DNA of 64,000 nt from JAHBNG01 sp039028975 (GCA_039028975.1 JBCCHB010000067.1:19729-83728), one strand, 5' to 3'; shown: positions 41,349 through 50,543, counted from the first letter of the stretch. The notes: generated by a model not told the origin, from the letters alone. Translations and numbers: made by a program.

Positions 41349-41507
41349 CTAATTGGGGAACCACCGTTGGAGCAGATCGTTGGTAAATGTGCGCAAATCT
41401 TCACCGACGATGAGCAGAATCGATAACAGAACAATGGAAAGAAGGATAATAATCAGGGCAAACTCAATAAATCCATATCGTCCCTGATTGGGTGGCAGTT
41501 GTGACAT
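41349..41507 (-). CDS. Flp/Fap-type pilin-like microprotein
   Basis: A 52-codon gene runs from ATG 41507 to TAG 41349. The product has a short polar head ending GRYGFIEFAL, then a hydrophobic helix (IIILLSIVLLSILLIVG) and an amphipathic tail. The Gly-[x]-IEFALI junction matches the class III prepilin pattern G-x4-E-Y, with Phe for Tyr. AAGGA lies upstream, though 12 bases away. It is placed between a response regulator and comF. No Tad secretion genes are in the window, so it may be assembled by machinery encoded elsewhere. Confidence 0.7.
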   Translation of the reverse strand: MSQLPPNQGRYGFIEFALIIILLSIVLLSILLIVGEDLRTFTNDLLQRWFPN

Positions 41508-41538
41508 GATAGACTCGGTCCTTTTGATTGGCTACAGT

Positions 41539-42297
41539 CTAGCGATTCGAAGAATCATCGAGCCGAACCCACCCTCTGCGCAAAGCTAATACCGCGGCCT
41601 GGGTCCGGTCTTCAACACCTAATTTACGCAGAACACTGCTCATGTGATTCTTCACTGTTTGGCGGCTGATCCCCAATAGATGGGCGATTTCCTTATTGCT
41701 GGCCCCCCCTGTAATCTGGCCGAGAATCTCCATCTCGCGTGGACTAAGAGGCGTAAACATGTCATCAGGTGACTCACCAAGCACTGACAATGTTTCAAGT
41801 TGCTGGATCAACCATCGAAAAGCCTGTGCCCGACTCATAATTTCATCGCGAATTACACATTTGCTGCTAGCTACTGCTCGGATCGCTGGAATTAGATCGG
41901 ACGGTTTAACATCCTTTGGGTAATAGGCGGATGCACCTGCCCGCAGTGCATGGAATAGCTGCTCATCATCATGATAAGCCGTGAGTATGATAATGCCTGT
42001 ATTTTCGCAAGCGGGGCTAGCTTTGATTTCACGCGTTGCATGAAGGCCATTCTTACCAGGCAAGTTAATATCCATCAAGATAACATCTGGCTTTAATTTG
42101 ATAGATTTTTTTACAGCCTCTGCGCCGTTCGTAATTTCGGCAACAATTTGTAGATCCTTTTCCGACTCAACTACTTTACGCAAGCCTTGAATAATTAACG
42201 GGTGATCTTCAACGATCATCACACTTACCTGAGAGGATTTCGTATAGCGCTTTGATGCACGGTTACGATGGCTTACTTCTTTTTTATTTACATCCAT
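41539..42297 (-). CDS. NarL/FixJ-type response regulator
   Basis: This 252-residue protein has a 24-residue basic N-terminal extension and a receiver domain (VMIVEDHP, Asp76 in VILMDINLPGKNG, ILTAYHDDEQL, YYPKDV). A LuxR-type helix-turn-helix follows (LSPREMEILGQITGGASNKE, then TVKNHMSSVLRKLG). No kinase gene is adjacent. The next genes on its strand are a Flp-pilin-like protein and comF, which it may regulate. Confidence 0.92.
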   Translation of the reverse strand: MDVNKKEVSHRNRASKRYTKSSQVSVMIVEDHPLIIQGLRKVVESEKDLQIVAEITNGAEAVKKSIKLKPDVILMDINLPGKNGLHATREIKASPACENTGIIILTAYHDDEQLFHALRAGASAYYPKDVKPSDLIPAIRAVASSKCVIRDEIMSRAQAFRWLIQQLETLSVLGESPDDMFTPLSPREMEILGQITGGASNKEIAHLLGISRQTVKNHMSSVLRKLGVEDRTQAAVLALRRGWVRLDDSSNR

Positions 42298-42884
42298 ATA
42301 TTTTTTCCCAATCTGAAGAGAATTCTATCGGCATGGAGATAGCAACAGCCCTCGAGCATTAGTAGGCTAGAGTGCTGTGTAGATGGTGCCAAGGCGTTCA
42401 TGGGATAGTGGCCTAGTGGGTACACGTCATCTTGATTCTTCAGTAAACACTTGCCGAATTGAAGTGACACCTTAACGGTTATCTGAACAGGTCGCTCTTA
42501 ATTTTGTATTATAGCATTCCCTTCATCCATATTCAACAGAAACTGTATCAGCAATTATACGTATTCTTATCCGGTTCACCATGAAAGCGGTATGATGCGC
42601 AAGCATTCCAAGCTACGTTAGATCCTGTTGAACTGATATTGGTTGTAAGAGAAATAAAGAACCTATGGTATACTCAGTAAAATGCAATTTCATGTCGGCT
42701 CAAACAAAATTATATTGCGGTCGTTTTGAAAACAGGTGTTTTCCAAGGCTTTACCAGAGAGACCAAACACCTATTTTCAAACGGAGCTGAGTATAGTTGA
42801 GCGTTATGCCAATAAGAAATTATTCTCGACCTTTGATTTGAAAATGCCAGACGTGGGTAATTACTGGAAAAATGAGGAGGTTCC
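42298..42884. other. 587-base divergent promoter region
   Basis: This separates the response regulator from the zinc-ribbon gene and holds R1 copy G. Otherwise it is AT-rich with short TATAAT-like sequences (for example TTGTATTATAGC near 42506). No gene is convincing. Confidence 0.45.
42711..42796 (-). repeat. R1 repeat, copy G
   Basis: A reverse-oriented copy runs from TATATTGCGGTCGTTTTG to ACGGAGCTGAGTATAG. The arms GAAAACAGGTGTTT and AAACACCTATTTTC have one mismatch that a G-U pair would tolerate. It ends 88 bases upstream of the zinc-ribbon gene and may lie in its leader. Confidence 0.85.
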
Positions 42885-43589
42885 ATGGCTTCAATCGCCG
42901 ATCTCTTTAATTTACAAAAAGTAGATTACAATGCGATTAAGATCAAGAAACGATTTGAACAGATTCAAAAGGCTCTTGGTAGCAACAAAGAACTAGCGGT
43001 GGCTCACAAGCAAGTGGCTGATGCTGAGGCACAACTACATCAACAGGAGGCAACACAGCGGGACCAAGAACTTGAATCCCAGTCCCTTGCTTCTCGTATT
43101 GAAGAGACAGAAAAACAATTGATGAGTGGTAGCGTCTCGAATCACAAAGAGCTTGAATCTCTACAGGCTAGCCTGGACTCTCTTAAACGTCAGAAAGAGA
43201 CTATTGAAACGAGTAGTGTTGAAACGCTAGTAGAGGTGGATAAGTTGACTAAAAACCTCACGGGATTGCGGGCACAACTTGAATCGATGGAGTCAGCGTG
43301 GAACGACAAAGTCCTTTCCCTTAAAACCGATGGGAAAAAACTTCAACAGCAATTTCAATTACTGAAAAAGAAACGTAAATCTATTACTCAGGGCTTGGAC
43401 GAGCAGTCTCTCCAGCTCTATGACCAGCTGCGTAAGCGGAAAGCGGGTGTTGCTATTGCACCATTAACGGACGATACGTGTGGTGCCTGCAACATGCAAG
43501 TGCCCAGTGGTGTAATTAGCTCGGTTCGCACAGCTTCCTCTGAACCGGTTTACTGCCCAAGTTGTGGACGTATTCTTTTTGCTAATTAA
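42885..43589 (+). CDS. Coiled-coil protein with C4 zinc ribbon
   Basis: This 234-residue protein is a long antiparallel coiled coil (about 10-180, rich in KQ and E) ending in a zinc ribbon, CGACNMQVP...CPSCGRILF. This is the layout of the conserved COG1579 family, whose role is unsettled; links to nucleic acids or secretion have been proposed. The start is supported by GAGGTT upstream. It is followed by a hairpin terminator and is convergent with dnaJ. Confidence 0.88.
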   Translation: MASIADLFNLQKVDYNAIKIKKRFEQIQKALGSNKELAVAHKQVADAEAQLHQQEATQRDQELESQSLASRIEETEKQLMSGSVSNHKELESLQASLDSLKRQKETIETSSVETLVEVDKLTKNLTGLRAQLESMESAWNDKVLSLKTDGKKLQQQFQLLKKKRKSITQGLDEQSLQLYDQLRKRKAGVAIAPLTDDTCGACNMQVPSGVISSVRTASSEPVYCPSCGRILFAN

Positions 43590-43631
43590 TTACTTATGCG
43601 ATTGGAGCGGACTAGCATGGAGCCGAGCGGT

Positions 43632-43671
43632 ATGGAACGGATCGGCACAGAGCGTACCGACTCCGTTCCAT
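43632..43671. terminator. Hairpin between convergent genes
   Basis: ATGGAACGGA at 43632-43641 pairs with TCCGTTCCAT at 43662-43671, with a further CGG/CCG inside. It lies between the zinc-ribbon and dnaJ-like genes. No long T run follows, so strength is uncertain. Confidence 0.55.
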
Positions 43672-43672
43672 C

Positions 43673-44644
43673 CTACTGAGAATCTCTTAACTGCTCGAAA
43701 AGATTCTTCTGTTCCTCTGTTAATGTGGTTGGCACGACGACATTTACTTCCACCAATAGATCCCCTTTAGTTGAATTGTCTTTGAGATTGGGAATGCCTA
43801 ATCCTCTCAGACGGAAAATTTTTCCATTTTGTGTCCCAGCTGGAATAGTTAGCGCGATGGTTCGCTCTATCGTATTTACATTGATTTCCCCGCCTAAGAC
43901 AGCTGTGTACAAATCTACATCTGTACTGACTCGTAGGTTGTCCCCTTCTTCCTTATAGCCAAAACGAGGTTCGATTGTAATTTTGAGGTAAAGCACGGCA
44001 CCCTTGGGATCTCGTACACGTACCTTGGATCCGGTCTTTACGCCTTTGGGAATTGTAACCTCAAAACGCGTTCCGTCGTTATTGGCCAGGGTTCGTGTCG
44101 CACCGCTGAAGGCTTCCTCTAGCGTAATCTGAACTGGCACTTCTGAACTGCGTGGTGCTTGCCGACGCGCGGATGAAGGCCCTGCATTGTATCCATCAAA
44201 GCCAGCCCCAGGCTGTCCAAATCCACCTGGCTGAGCACCACCAAAGAGGGTCTCGAAGAAATCAGAAAAACCACCAGATCCCATACCACCGCCCATTCCA
44301 CCAAACATTCTCTCGAATTCTTCTGGCGTTACGGTCCGCGTATGGTTCCCACCTGGGCTACCCCCAGCCCCACCCCACTGTTGCCAGAAATCTTGAGGAT
44401 TACCACCAGTGCGTGCATAGCGATCCCACTGAGATCCGAACCGATCATATTGGCTTCGCTTCTCTGTGTCGGATAAAACGGTGTATGCCTCGTTGATCTC
44501 TTTAAATTTTTTCTCGGCATCAGCATCACCAGAATTTTTATCTGGATGGTACTTTTGGGCTAGTGTTCTAAATGCTTTTTTGATCTCTTTTTCATCCGCG
44601 TTTTTAGAGACACCTAATGTTTGATAATAATCTTTATATTCCAT
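43673..44644 (-). CDS. DnaJ/CbpA-type co-chaperone without zinc fingers
   Basis: This 323-residue J-domain protein stimulates DnaK ATPase. The J domain (1-70) has the HPD motif in QKYHPDKNSG. A Gly/Phe-rich region follows (about 75-150), then two beta-barrel substrate-binding domains (EVPVQITLEEAFSGATRTL, IPAGTQNGKIFRLRG). The cysteine zinc-finger repeats of classical DnaJ are absent, so it is of the CbpA/DnaJ2 type. It is the third gene of the dnaK-grpE set, 254 bases after grpE. Confidence 0.93.
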   Translation of the reverse strand: MEYKDYYQTLGVSKNADEKEIKKAFRTLAQKYHPDKNSGDADAEKKFKEINEAYTVLSDTEKRSQYDRFGSQWDRYARTGGNPQDFWQQWGGAGGSPGGNHTRTVTPEEFERMFGGMGGGMGSGGFSDFFETLFGGAQPGGFGQPGAGFDGYNAGPSSARRQAPRSSEVPVQITLEEAFSGATRTLANNDGTRFEVTIPKGVKTGSKVRVRDPKGAVLYLKITIEPRFGYKEEGDNLRVSTDVDLYTAVLGGEINVNTIERTIALTIPAGTQNGKIFRLRGLGIPNLKDNSTKGDLLVEVNVVVPTTLTEEQKNLFEQLRDSQ

Positions 44645-44706
44645 TCGCTATCCTCGAATCTAGATATTTAGGAATGAGAAAAAATAAAACCGAGAACTTG
44701 GTTAGC

Positions 44707-44780
44707 TGTCATGCCCGAATGTAGTTGTCGGGAATCCATTTGTGGCCTAGAGATGGATTCCCGAATTCTCGGGAATGACA
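44707..44780. repeat. Palindromic TGTCAT...ATGACA intergenic repeat
   Basis: The element opens TGTCATGCCCGAAT and ends TCTCGGGAATGACA. TTGTCGGGAATCCAT pairs with ATGGATTCCCGA inside. This type of repeat is common in intergenic DNA of many bacteria. It lies between grpE and the dnaJ-like gene. Confidence 0.75.
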
Positions 44781-44898
44781 CGAACGAAACTTTACGGTCC
44801 TATTTGATCGCCATTCCTTAGGAACGGGAACGAAATAACCTGGTCATTGGATAGGGCCAAACCCGATTGAAACGCTCAAGTTATTTACCACTCACTCC

Positions 44899-45669
44899 TT
44901 AACCATCATTCACCATAACTTTAGACGGGCGAAGTAACCTCTCACCGTCCATATACCCCGTTTGAATTACCTTGGCTATCGCTCCAGCAGGTAATGAGGC
45001 ATCTTGAATTCTGCCAATGGCTTCATGCTTCGTTGGATCGAAGGGTTTGCCATGTGCATCTATAGGTACTATATCATACCGCTTCAGCGTACTAAGAAAT
45101 GCTCCTTGCGTTGCTTTAAGATTACCCAAAAATGAATCTAGCGAGCGATTACCATAGGCCTCGAGATATTCATCGGCATGTTGTAGCGCCAGTTCCAGGT
45201 GATCGGCCAAAGGCAGCATATCCGTAAGAATACGGTTTCGATCTTCTCTCGCCTCATTCTTGGTACGCTGCTCGAATCGTCTGCGCATATTGTCCATTTC
45301 CGCTCGCAGGCGTTCATATCGCTCTTGCCACTCTGATTCTTTGGGACTAGACGACTTTGCTTGAGACTTTGCTTGGCTCTCTTCAAACGCTGCACGGGTC
45401 CAAAGCAATTCAGTATCGAGCTTTTTGATGTCTTCGGTCTGTTGTCGAATGGCGTCAGACCGGATCTGAAGCTGCTCTTTCTGAGCTTCAATCACTTGGG
45501 CTTGTTCAGAAGCAAATCGCTGTAATTCTTCAATTTTAAGCCGCAATTCTTGGTTAAGACGAAGCGCCTGATGGACATCGCTTACCCGTCGATTGTTAAC
45601 GGGGCGCGTGACAACCTGCCTCTTTCTGATATCTCTCGGATCAGAGAGTGGATCGAAAAGGTTCACCAT
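44899..45669 (-). CDS. grpE: Nucleotide exchange factor GrpE
   Basis: GrpE releases ADP from DnaK. The 256-residue product is longer than usual because of an N-terminal coiled coil of about 110 residues. The conserved part starts near RLRAEMDNMRRRFEQRTKNE and continues through LADHLELALQHAD to the C-terminal wing GYMDGERLLRPSKVMVN. It lies between dnaK and the dnaJ-like gene on the same strand. A hairpin with a short T run separates it from dnaK. Confidence 0.95.
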   Translation of the reverse strand: MVNLFDPLSDPRDIRKRQVVTRPVNNRRVSDVHQALRLNQELRLKIEELQRFASEQAQVIEAQKEQLQIRSDAIRQQTEDIKKLDTELLWTRAAFEESQAKSQAKSSSPKESEWQERYERLRAEMDNMRRRFEQRTKNEAREDRNRILTDMLPLADHLELALQHADEYLEAYGNRSLDSFLGNLKATQGAFLSTLKRYDIVPIDAHGKPFDPTKHEAIGRIQDASLPAGAIAKVIQTGYMDGERLLRPSKVMVNDG

Positions 45670-45690
45670 AATAAAATTTGCCCTATTAAA

Positions 45691-45716
45691 ACGGGTGGAG
45701 CCAATGCCCCACCCGT
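45691..45716 (-). terminator. Hairpin between dnaK and grpE
   Basis: ACGGGTGG (45691-45698) pairs with CCACCCGT (45709-45716); on the minus strand the stem is followed by TTTTAAT. It lies 52 bases after the dnaK stop and 22 before the grpE start, so it could reduce transcription of grpE relative to dnaK. Confidence 0.6.
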
Positions 45717-45767
45717 AGAAATCAGTCTATTATATTTAATCCTCGGCAGAAAACAATGGTTTAAAGG

Positions 45768-47705
45768 TTACACCTCTCGGTATTCGCCTTCAACCACATC
45801 TTCGCCATCATCAACACCATCAGCACGTGGTGCGCTACCATTGACATCTGGTCCTGGGCCACCTGGGGCACCTGCGGCACCTGGAGCACCTTCCTGTGCT
45901 TGCTGATACATTTGCTGAGTCAGCACATGGCTTACTTGCTGAAGTTGCTCTGTCAGGCTCTTGATCTTTTCCAGATCGTCAGAGTCCTTAACTGATTTGA
46001 GTTCCTCAATAGTCTGTTCAATCTGGCCCTTATCAGCCTCTGGAACTTTGTCACCCAAATCGGCAATGGCTTTTTCCGTGCTATAAATCAGCTGGTCTGC
46101 CATATTTCGGGCATCGGCTAATTCGCGACGTAGCTTGTCGTCTGACTCGTTTGATTTCGCCTCTTGAACCAGCCGATCAACTTCATCCGTAGACAAATTG
46201 GTCGATGCTGTAATTTGGATACTCTGCTCTTTATTGGTGGCCTTATCCTTGGCACTTACATTCAGAATGCCATTGGCATCAATATCAAAGGTAACCTCAA
46301 CCTGGGGAACTCCACGCGGGGCCGGTGGAATACCATCTAGTCGGAAATTACCTAATGTCTTGTTATCACCAGCCATGGGTCGTTCACCCTGCAGAATGTG
46401 AATATCAACAGCCGTCTGATTGTCTGCGGCTGTGCTGAAGACCTCAGTCTTTTTGGTCGGAATCGTTGTGTTCCGCGGAATTTGAACAGTCATTACACCG
46501 CCCAATGTTTCCAATCCCAAGCTGAGGGGCGTCACATCAAGGAGGAGCAGATCGTCAACCTCACCACCCAGAACACCGGCCTGAATAGCAGCACCAACGG
46601 CCACAACTTCATCCGGATTTACACCACGGTTCGCATCACGCCCTGTTAGTTCACGGACCAATTCCTGTACCATCGGCATCCGGGTTGACCCACCAACCAA
46701 AACGACTTCATCCAGATCATTCGCAGACATGCCAGCATCTTTTAACGCATTGTGGAAAGGTGTCTTGCAACGCCCAATCAGATCAGCAGTCAACTGCTCG
46801 AATTTACTGCGAGAGAGGGTCGTCTGAAGATGCTTGGGTCCTGAGCTATCAGCCGTAATAAAGGGCAGATTGATTTCCGCCTGAGTGGTGGATGAAAGCT
46901 CAATCTTGGCCTTTTCTGCTGCTTCTCGCAGGCGCTGAAGTGCTTGGCGATCCTGACTCAGATCAATACCCTGCTCTTTCTTAAATTCGTCAACGAGCCA
47001 TAAGACGATGCGCTCGTCCCAGTCATCACCACCTAGGTGGGTATCACCATTGGTTGATTTTACTTCGATGACGCCGTCACCGACCTCTAGTACGGAAACA
47101 TCAAATGTCCCACCACCCAGGTCAAAGACCAGGATTGTTTCATCTGATTTTTTATCAAGCCCATAAGCAACTGCCGCGGCTGTTGGTTCATTGATAATGC
47201 GCAGCACATCCAACCCGGCTATCTGGCCAGCATCTTTGGTCGCTTGGCGCTGACTATCGTTGAAGTAGGCCGGGACTGTAATCACAGCCTGGGTTACATC
47301 CTCACCCAGATATGATTCTGCATCCCTTTTTAGCTTGCCCAGAATCATAGCACTAATTTCTTGAGCCGTGTATGTCTTGTTCTTAATCGGCACAGAAACC
47401 CGAGCGTCCTTATTGGGGCCCTCCGCAACGCCATACGAAACCATCTCTTGCGTTCGTTTCGTCTCTGCATCATCGAAGCGGCGTCCCATCAGGCGCTTAA
47501 CTGAATAAAGCGTATTTTCCGGGTTAACAACTGCTTGGCGCTTTGCCGTGATGCCAACTAGACGATTCCCATCTTTGGCAAATGCTACGACTGAAGGGGT
47601 TGTGCGATTTCCTTCCGCATTTGTAATAACGGTTGGATCTCCACCCTCCATAACTGCCACCACGCTGTTGGTTGTACCCAAATCAATACCAATAATTTTA
47701 GCCAT
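45768..47705 (-). CDS. dnaK: Chaperone DnaK (Hsp70)
   Basis: DnaK is the ATP-driven Hsp70 chaperone of the cytoplasm. The 645-residue sequence is complete: IGIDLGTTNSVVAVMEGG at the start, phosphate loops FDLGGGTFDVSVLEVGDG and VLVGGSTRMPMVQ, and the linker DDLLLLDVTPLSLG. The substrate-binding domain (TAADNQTAVDIHILQGERPM) follows, with a Gly/Pro/Ala-rich tail ending EGEYREV. It is the first gene of dnaK-grpE-dnaJ-like. I see no CIRCE element and no hrcA in this window. Confidence 0.98.
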   Translation of the reverse strand: MAKIIGIDLGTTNSVVAVMEGGDPTVITNAEGNRTTPSVVAFAKDGNRLVGITAKRQAVVNPENTLYSVKRLMGRRFDDAETKRTQEMVSYGVAEGPNKDARVSVPIKNKTYTAQEISAMILGKLKRDAESYLGEDVTQAVITVPAYFNDSQRQATKDAGQIAGLDVLRIINEPTAAAVAYGLDKKSDETILVFDLGGGTFDVSVLEVGDGVIEVKSTNGDTHLGGDDWDERIVLWLVDEFKKEQGIDLSQDRQALQRLREAAEKAKIELSSTTQAEINLPFITADSSGPKHLQTTLSRSKFEQLTADLIGRCKTPFHNALKDAGMSANDLDEVVLVGGSTRMPMVQELVRELTGRDANRGVNPDEVVAVGAAIQAGVLGGEVDDLLLLDVTPLSLGLETLGGVMTVQIPRNTTIPTKKTEVFSTAADNQTAVDIHILQGERPMAGDNKTLGNFRLDGIPPAPRGVPQVEVTFDIDANGILNVSAKDKATNKEQSIQITASTNLSTDEVDRLVQEAKSNESDDKLRRELADARNMADQLIYSTEKAIADLGDKVPEADKGQIEQTIEELKSVKDSDDLEKIKSLTEQLQQVSHVLTQQMYQQAQEGAPGAAGAPGGPGPDVNGSAPRADGVDDGEDVVEGEYREV

Positions 47706-48047
47706 AGTTTAGAATTATTCCCCCATCTAACAATTTTATAGATGCATTTATTTTCAATAGGCCACAAAGGAGCGCATATGTTCCGTAGTGTCCCGCTATG
47801 TTCTTCAACTTTGCCTATGCTTATCAGCTCAAGCAATTTGAGCGGTTATGGCCTACTCAATGATAATCATCCGAACTTTTAAAGGAGCTTTCGATTGACT
47901 CGTTCAGTTAGAAGCAAGTGCTTTAACCAAATGCTTTAGTCGTCTGATTGAAATCTGTTGATTTAAACTATGAGCAAGTATAGCGATTTTATGTTAGAAA
48001 AGAATAGGCTAAATGTTAGCAAAACGTTTGCGTTTTGCCTGTCGGTG
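47706..48047. other. dnaK upstream region with two small hairpins
   Basis: In 342 bases I find GCTCAA/TTGAGC at 47827-47843 and a nested hairpin at 48015-48052 (GCAAAACG/CGTTTTGC inside GTTAGC/GCTAAC). The latter follows the HIT stop at once and is probably its terminator. No TTAGCACTC-type CIRCE inverted repeat is present. Confidence 0.5.
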
Positions 48048-48407
48048 CTAACTTTTCCCTCTATGCAACATTGGTCCCATGGGTCTTCCGCCAACAAGGT
48101 GAAGATGCATATGGTAAACATCTTGGTGGCCATGTTCCTTACAATTCATAATAAGACGGAATCCATCCTCTGCGATTCCTTCTTGTTGGGCGATCTTTGC
48201 GGCGGCAGTAAACATACGTCCTAAGGCGGGTTCATCTGCCTCTGTTACATCTGATGCTGTCGGGATCAATTGATTTGGGACAATCAGGATATGTACTGGT
48301 GCTTGGGGATTGATATCCCTAAAAGCAGTGACTAGCTCGTCTTGATAGACAATGTCTGAGGGGATTTCTCGACGTATGATTTTACTAAAGATAGTTTCTT
48401 CTGACAT
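48048..48407 (-). CDS. HIT-family nucleotide hydrolase (HinT-like)
   Basis: This 119-residue protein has the HxHxH triad at His99, His101 and His103 (VYHMHLHLVGG). The N-terminal TIFSKIIRREIPSDIVYQDE is typical of HinT, which hydrolyses AMP-lysine-like phosphoramidates. It is upstream of dnaK on the same strand, with a hairpin between them. Confidence 0.93.
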   Translation of the reverse strand: MSEETIFSKIIRREIPSDIVYQDELVTAFRDINPQAPVHILIVPNQLIPTASDVTEADEPALGRMFTAAAKIAQQEGIAEDGFRLIMNCKEHGHQDVYHMHLHLVGGRPMGPMLHRGKS

Positions 48408-48752
48408 GATTTGGCTCCTGAAATTGAGTTTCTGACAGTTATTTTCAAGGTCTCGACTAGAATGGATCCGTTGTAACTGACTGCACTTTACTAATTATGC
48501 AATACAACGTGAGGCACATTTGACGATTATACGTTCGCTCTGTATACTTGTCCAGCAAAATCGACTCGTAACGGTACTTTACTAATTCTGCTTATTAAAG
48601 ATCTTTTTCACGATTCAACTTTGTTGCGAGATTGAGTGAAACGCTTCTTAGTAAATTCTATGGATGACCTGAGCAGTTTGATCTTTTATGCTTTTGTATG
48701 CAAGTATCATGGAATTAGGTATGATGATCATGTTGTCGAGTTCGAATAAAAT
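48408..48752. other. 345-base region upstream of tRNA-Leu
   Basis: It contains a 12-bp direct repeat, ACTTTACTAATT, at 48485-48496 and 48576-48587. A TATGAT sequence at 48720-48725 could be the -10 box for the tRNA, although a matching -35 at normal spacing is not clear. No gene is seen. Confidence 0.4.
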
Positions 48753-48836
48753 GCCGAGGTGGCGGAATAGGCAGACGCGCGCGACTCAAACTCGCGTGGG
48801 GTAACACCCGTGTGGGTTCGACTCCCACCCTCGGCA
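48753..48836 (+). tRNA. tRNA-Leu (anticodon CAA)
   Basis: The 84-base sequence folds as a class II tRNA. The acceptor stem is GCCGAGG/CCTCGGC. The anticodon stem CGCGA/TCGCG holds the loop CTCAAAC, giving anticodon CAA. A long variable arm GGGGTAACACCC and T stem GTGGG/CCCAC follow. The discriminator is A, and CCA is not encoded. Confidence 0.95.
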
Positions 48837-48845
48837 CACTTTCTT

Positions 48846-50543
48846 ATGCTAACAGAACAAATGTATTTATCTGATAGCCCATGCCCTGCTCCATCCTCCT
48901 CTCACTTTCCAGAGGGTTATTTTTCTCTTTGGTTTGTACGATTCCCCTGTAAATGGCAAGCAATTCGTGACATCTCTATACCAATAAGTTGGCTCATTGC
49001 CTCTTGTTGTATTGTATTTCTTCTCAGCGGTTGTGGCCCAGAGACTCAATCAGCTGTTGACTCAGAACAATTATTTGCCGATACTGAACGGATTGCCCAG
49101 GAGTATGTATCTAACAACGACCTCGGCTATGCTCGTGCAGCTCTCAGCAATATATCCGTGGCGAATGCCAATCAATGGTTGGTATATGTTACTGAGACAA
49201 ATATCAGGAATAGCCCCGATGCGACCATTACAAATTCTCTAATTCAGCTTTCGCTTGATTTGGGCCTAAATTCGGCGTTAATTGAACAACATGGTATCCA
49301 AATTGGATTGATTCAGCCCACCCCTGTCATAGACAGCGATGATGCAGCCCAAACAGAGTCGGTTCAAAATGTGGCCCAATCTGAAATCCTTAATACGAAT
49401 GGGGAGAGTAATCGTAACCCAGAGGGAGTGTCCGCCGAAACAACAATTTCAAGGGCATTAGAATTAGAAGAACCAGAGGATGACGAAACAGGGAACGAAG
49501 ATACTCCGCTTACTGCGGATAGCTCAGCGCCAACTCAACGAAAGAGGGTTGGTGACCTGCTCGCATCTAGTAATGGGCGTGCTTTAACAGATTCGGCAGA
49601 TGGAGATTCGACAGACGTTGATGAAAAAAGCAACGTCGGGAATGTTTCATCATCTAGCGATGGTTCAACTAGTGAGACCACGACTAGTAATGGCCCGGCC
49701 AATATCGTCGTAGAGGCAGAACCGACTGCTACTGAGTCTCCATCGATCCCCCTCGTTACTGCCAATGGAGGACTCAATGTGCGTGGAGGGCCAAGCACAG
49801 AGTATCCCATTATCGCTGGCCTAACGGCAGGTCAATCTGCCTTAGTTATTGGTCAGAATGCTCAAGGTGATTGGTGGCAGATTCAGTTGGATAGTGGGCA
49901 AGAAGGTTGGGTGTTTGGACAATTGGTTTCAACAACAGGTAATGCGAGTGGCGTCGGCGTGGCCGTAAATATACCGACACCACCGCCTACGTCCACACCT
50001 CTTCCCCCTCCAACTCCAACTGAGGTTCCCCCAGAGCAGGAAGAGCCGTCGGTACCAGAAGAGCAACCAGCACCCCCAACGAGCGGGAATGATTTTGTGC
50101 TTATCGAAAAGCGGCTTTGGGGAGCAGAAGAAAATGGAGGACGGTGGAATGGCCCTTCTCTAATTTGTGGTGAAAAACGCCAACTTCATGTCTATGTACT
50201 GGATACAGGCGGGGCACCTGTGAACGGTGTTGCGATTCAGGAACAGTATGGTGCCAAGCAGATATTAGTCACCGGTTCCCAGGGCAAGGGCGATGGAAAG
50301 GTCGAGATTGTCCTGGGTGGGGGGCAGGATGTGAAGGTACTCCGAGACAACCAAGGAAACTCAGTTACCAGCGATTTGGCAAGTGGTCTTGTAACCGTTC
50401 CTGGTGACATTCCATTTGAATATTTGATAGCGGCTGGCTATTGCTCGGATGATGCTAGCTGTAACGAAACTATTGTGAAACCATATGCGTGTGGTGGACA
50501 TTGGAGTTGGACAGTTAAATTCCAAATGAATCCACAAGATTAA
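48846..50543 (+). CDS. SH3b-domain lipoprotein with external Ig-like C-terminal domain
   Basis: A hydrophobic stretch ending in a lipobox-like FLLSGC lies about 60 residues from the ATG at 48846, an unusually long N-terminal region. No clear ribosome site decides the start; an upstream GTG lies inside the tRNA and is rejected. A disordered acidic/Ser-Thr region follows, then a bacterial SH3 domain (GGLNVRGGPSTEYPIIAGL, GWVFGQLV) and a PTPPPTSTPLPP linker. The C-terminal domain (about 140 residues) contains RQLHVYVLDTGGAPVNG and is related to the end of the next protein. The role is probably cell-wall or surface binding. Confidence 0.8.
   Translation: MLTEQMYLSDSPCPAPSSSHFPEGYFSLWFVRFPCKWQAIRDISIPISWLIASCCIVFLLSGCGPETQSAVDSEQLFADTERIAQEYVSNNDLGYARAALSNISVANANQWLVYVTETNIRNSPDATITNSLIQLSLDLGLNSALIEQHGIQIGLIQPTPVIDSDDAAQTESVQNVAQSEILNTNGESNRNPEGVSAETTISRALELEEPEDDETGNEDTPLTADSSAPTQRKRVGDLLASSNGRALTDSADGDSTDVDEKSNVGNVSSSSDGSTSETTTSNGPANIVVEAEPTATESPSIPLVTANGGLNVRGGPSTEYPIIAGLTAGQSALVIGQNAQGDWWQIQLDSGQEGWVFGQLVSTTGNASGVGVAVNIPTPPPTSTPLPPPTPTEVPPEQEEPSVPEEQPAPPTSGNDFVLIEKRLWGAEENGGRWNGPSLICGEKRQLHVYVLDTGGAPVNGVAIQEQYGAKQILVTGSQGKGDGKVEIVLGGGQDVKVLRDNQGNSVTSDLASGLVTVPGDIPFEYLIAAGYCSDDASCNETIVKPYACGGHWSWTVKFQMNPQD

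Noticed and set aside
48810..48845. GTG start inside the tRNA-Leu for the SH3b lipoprotein
   Set aside because: It would place the first codons in the T arm of a clear tRNA. ATG 48846 or 48861 is more sensible.
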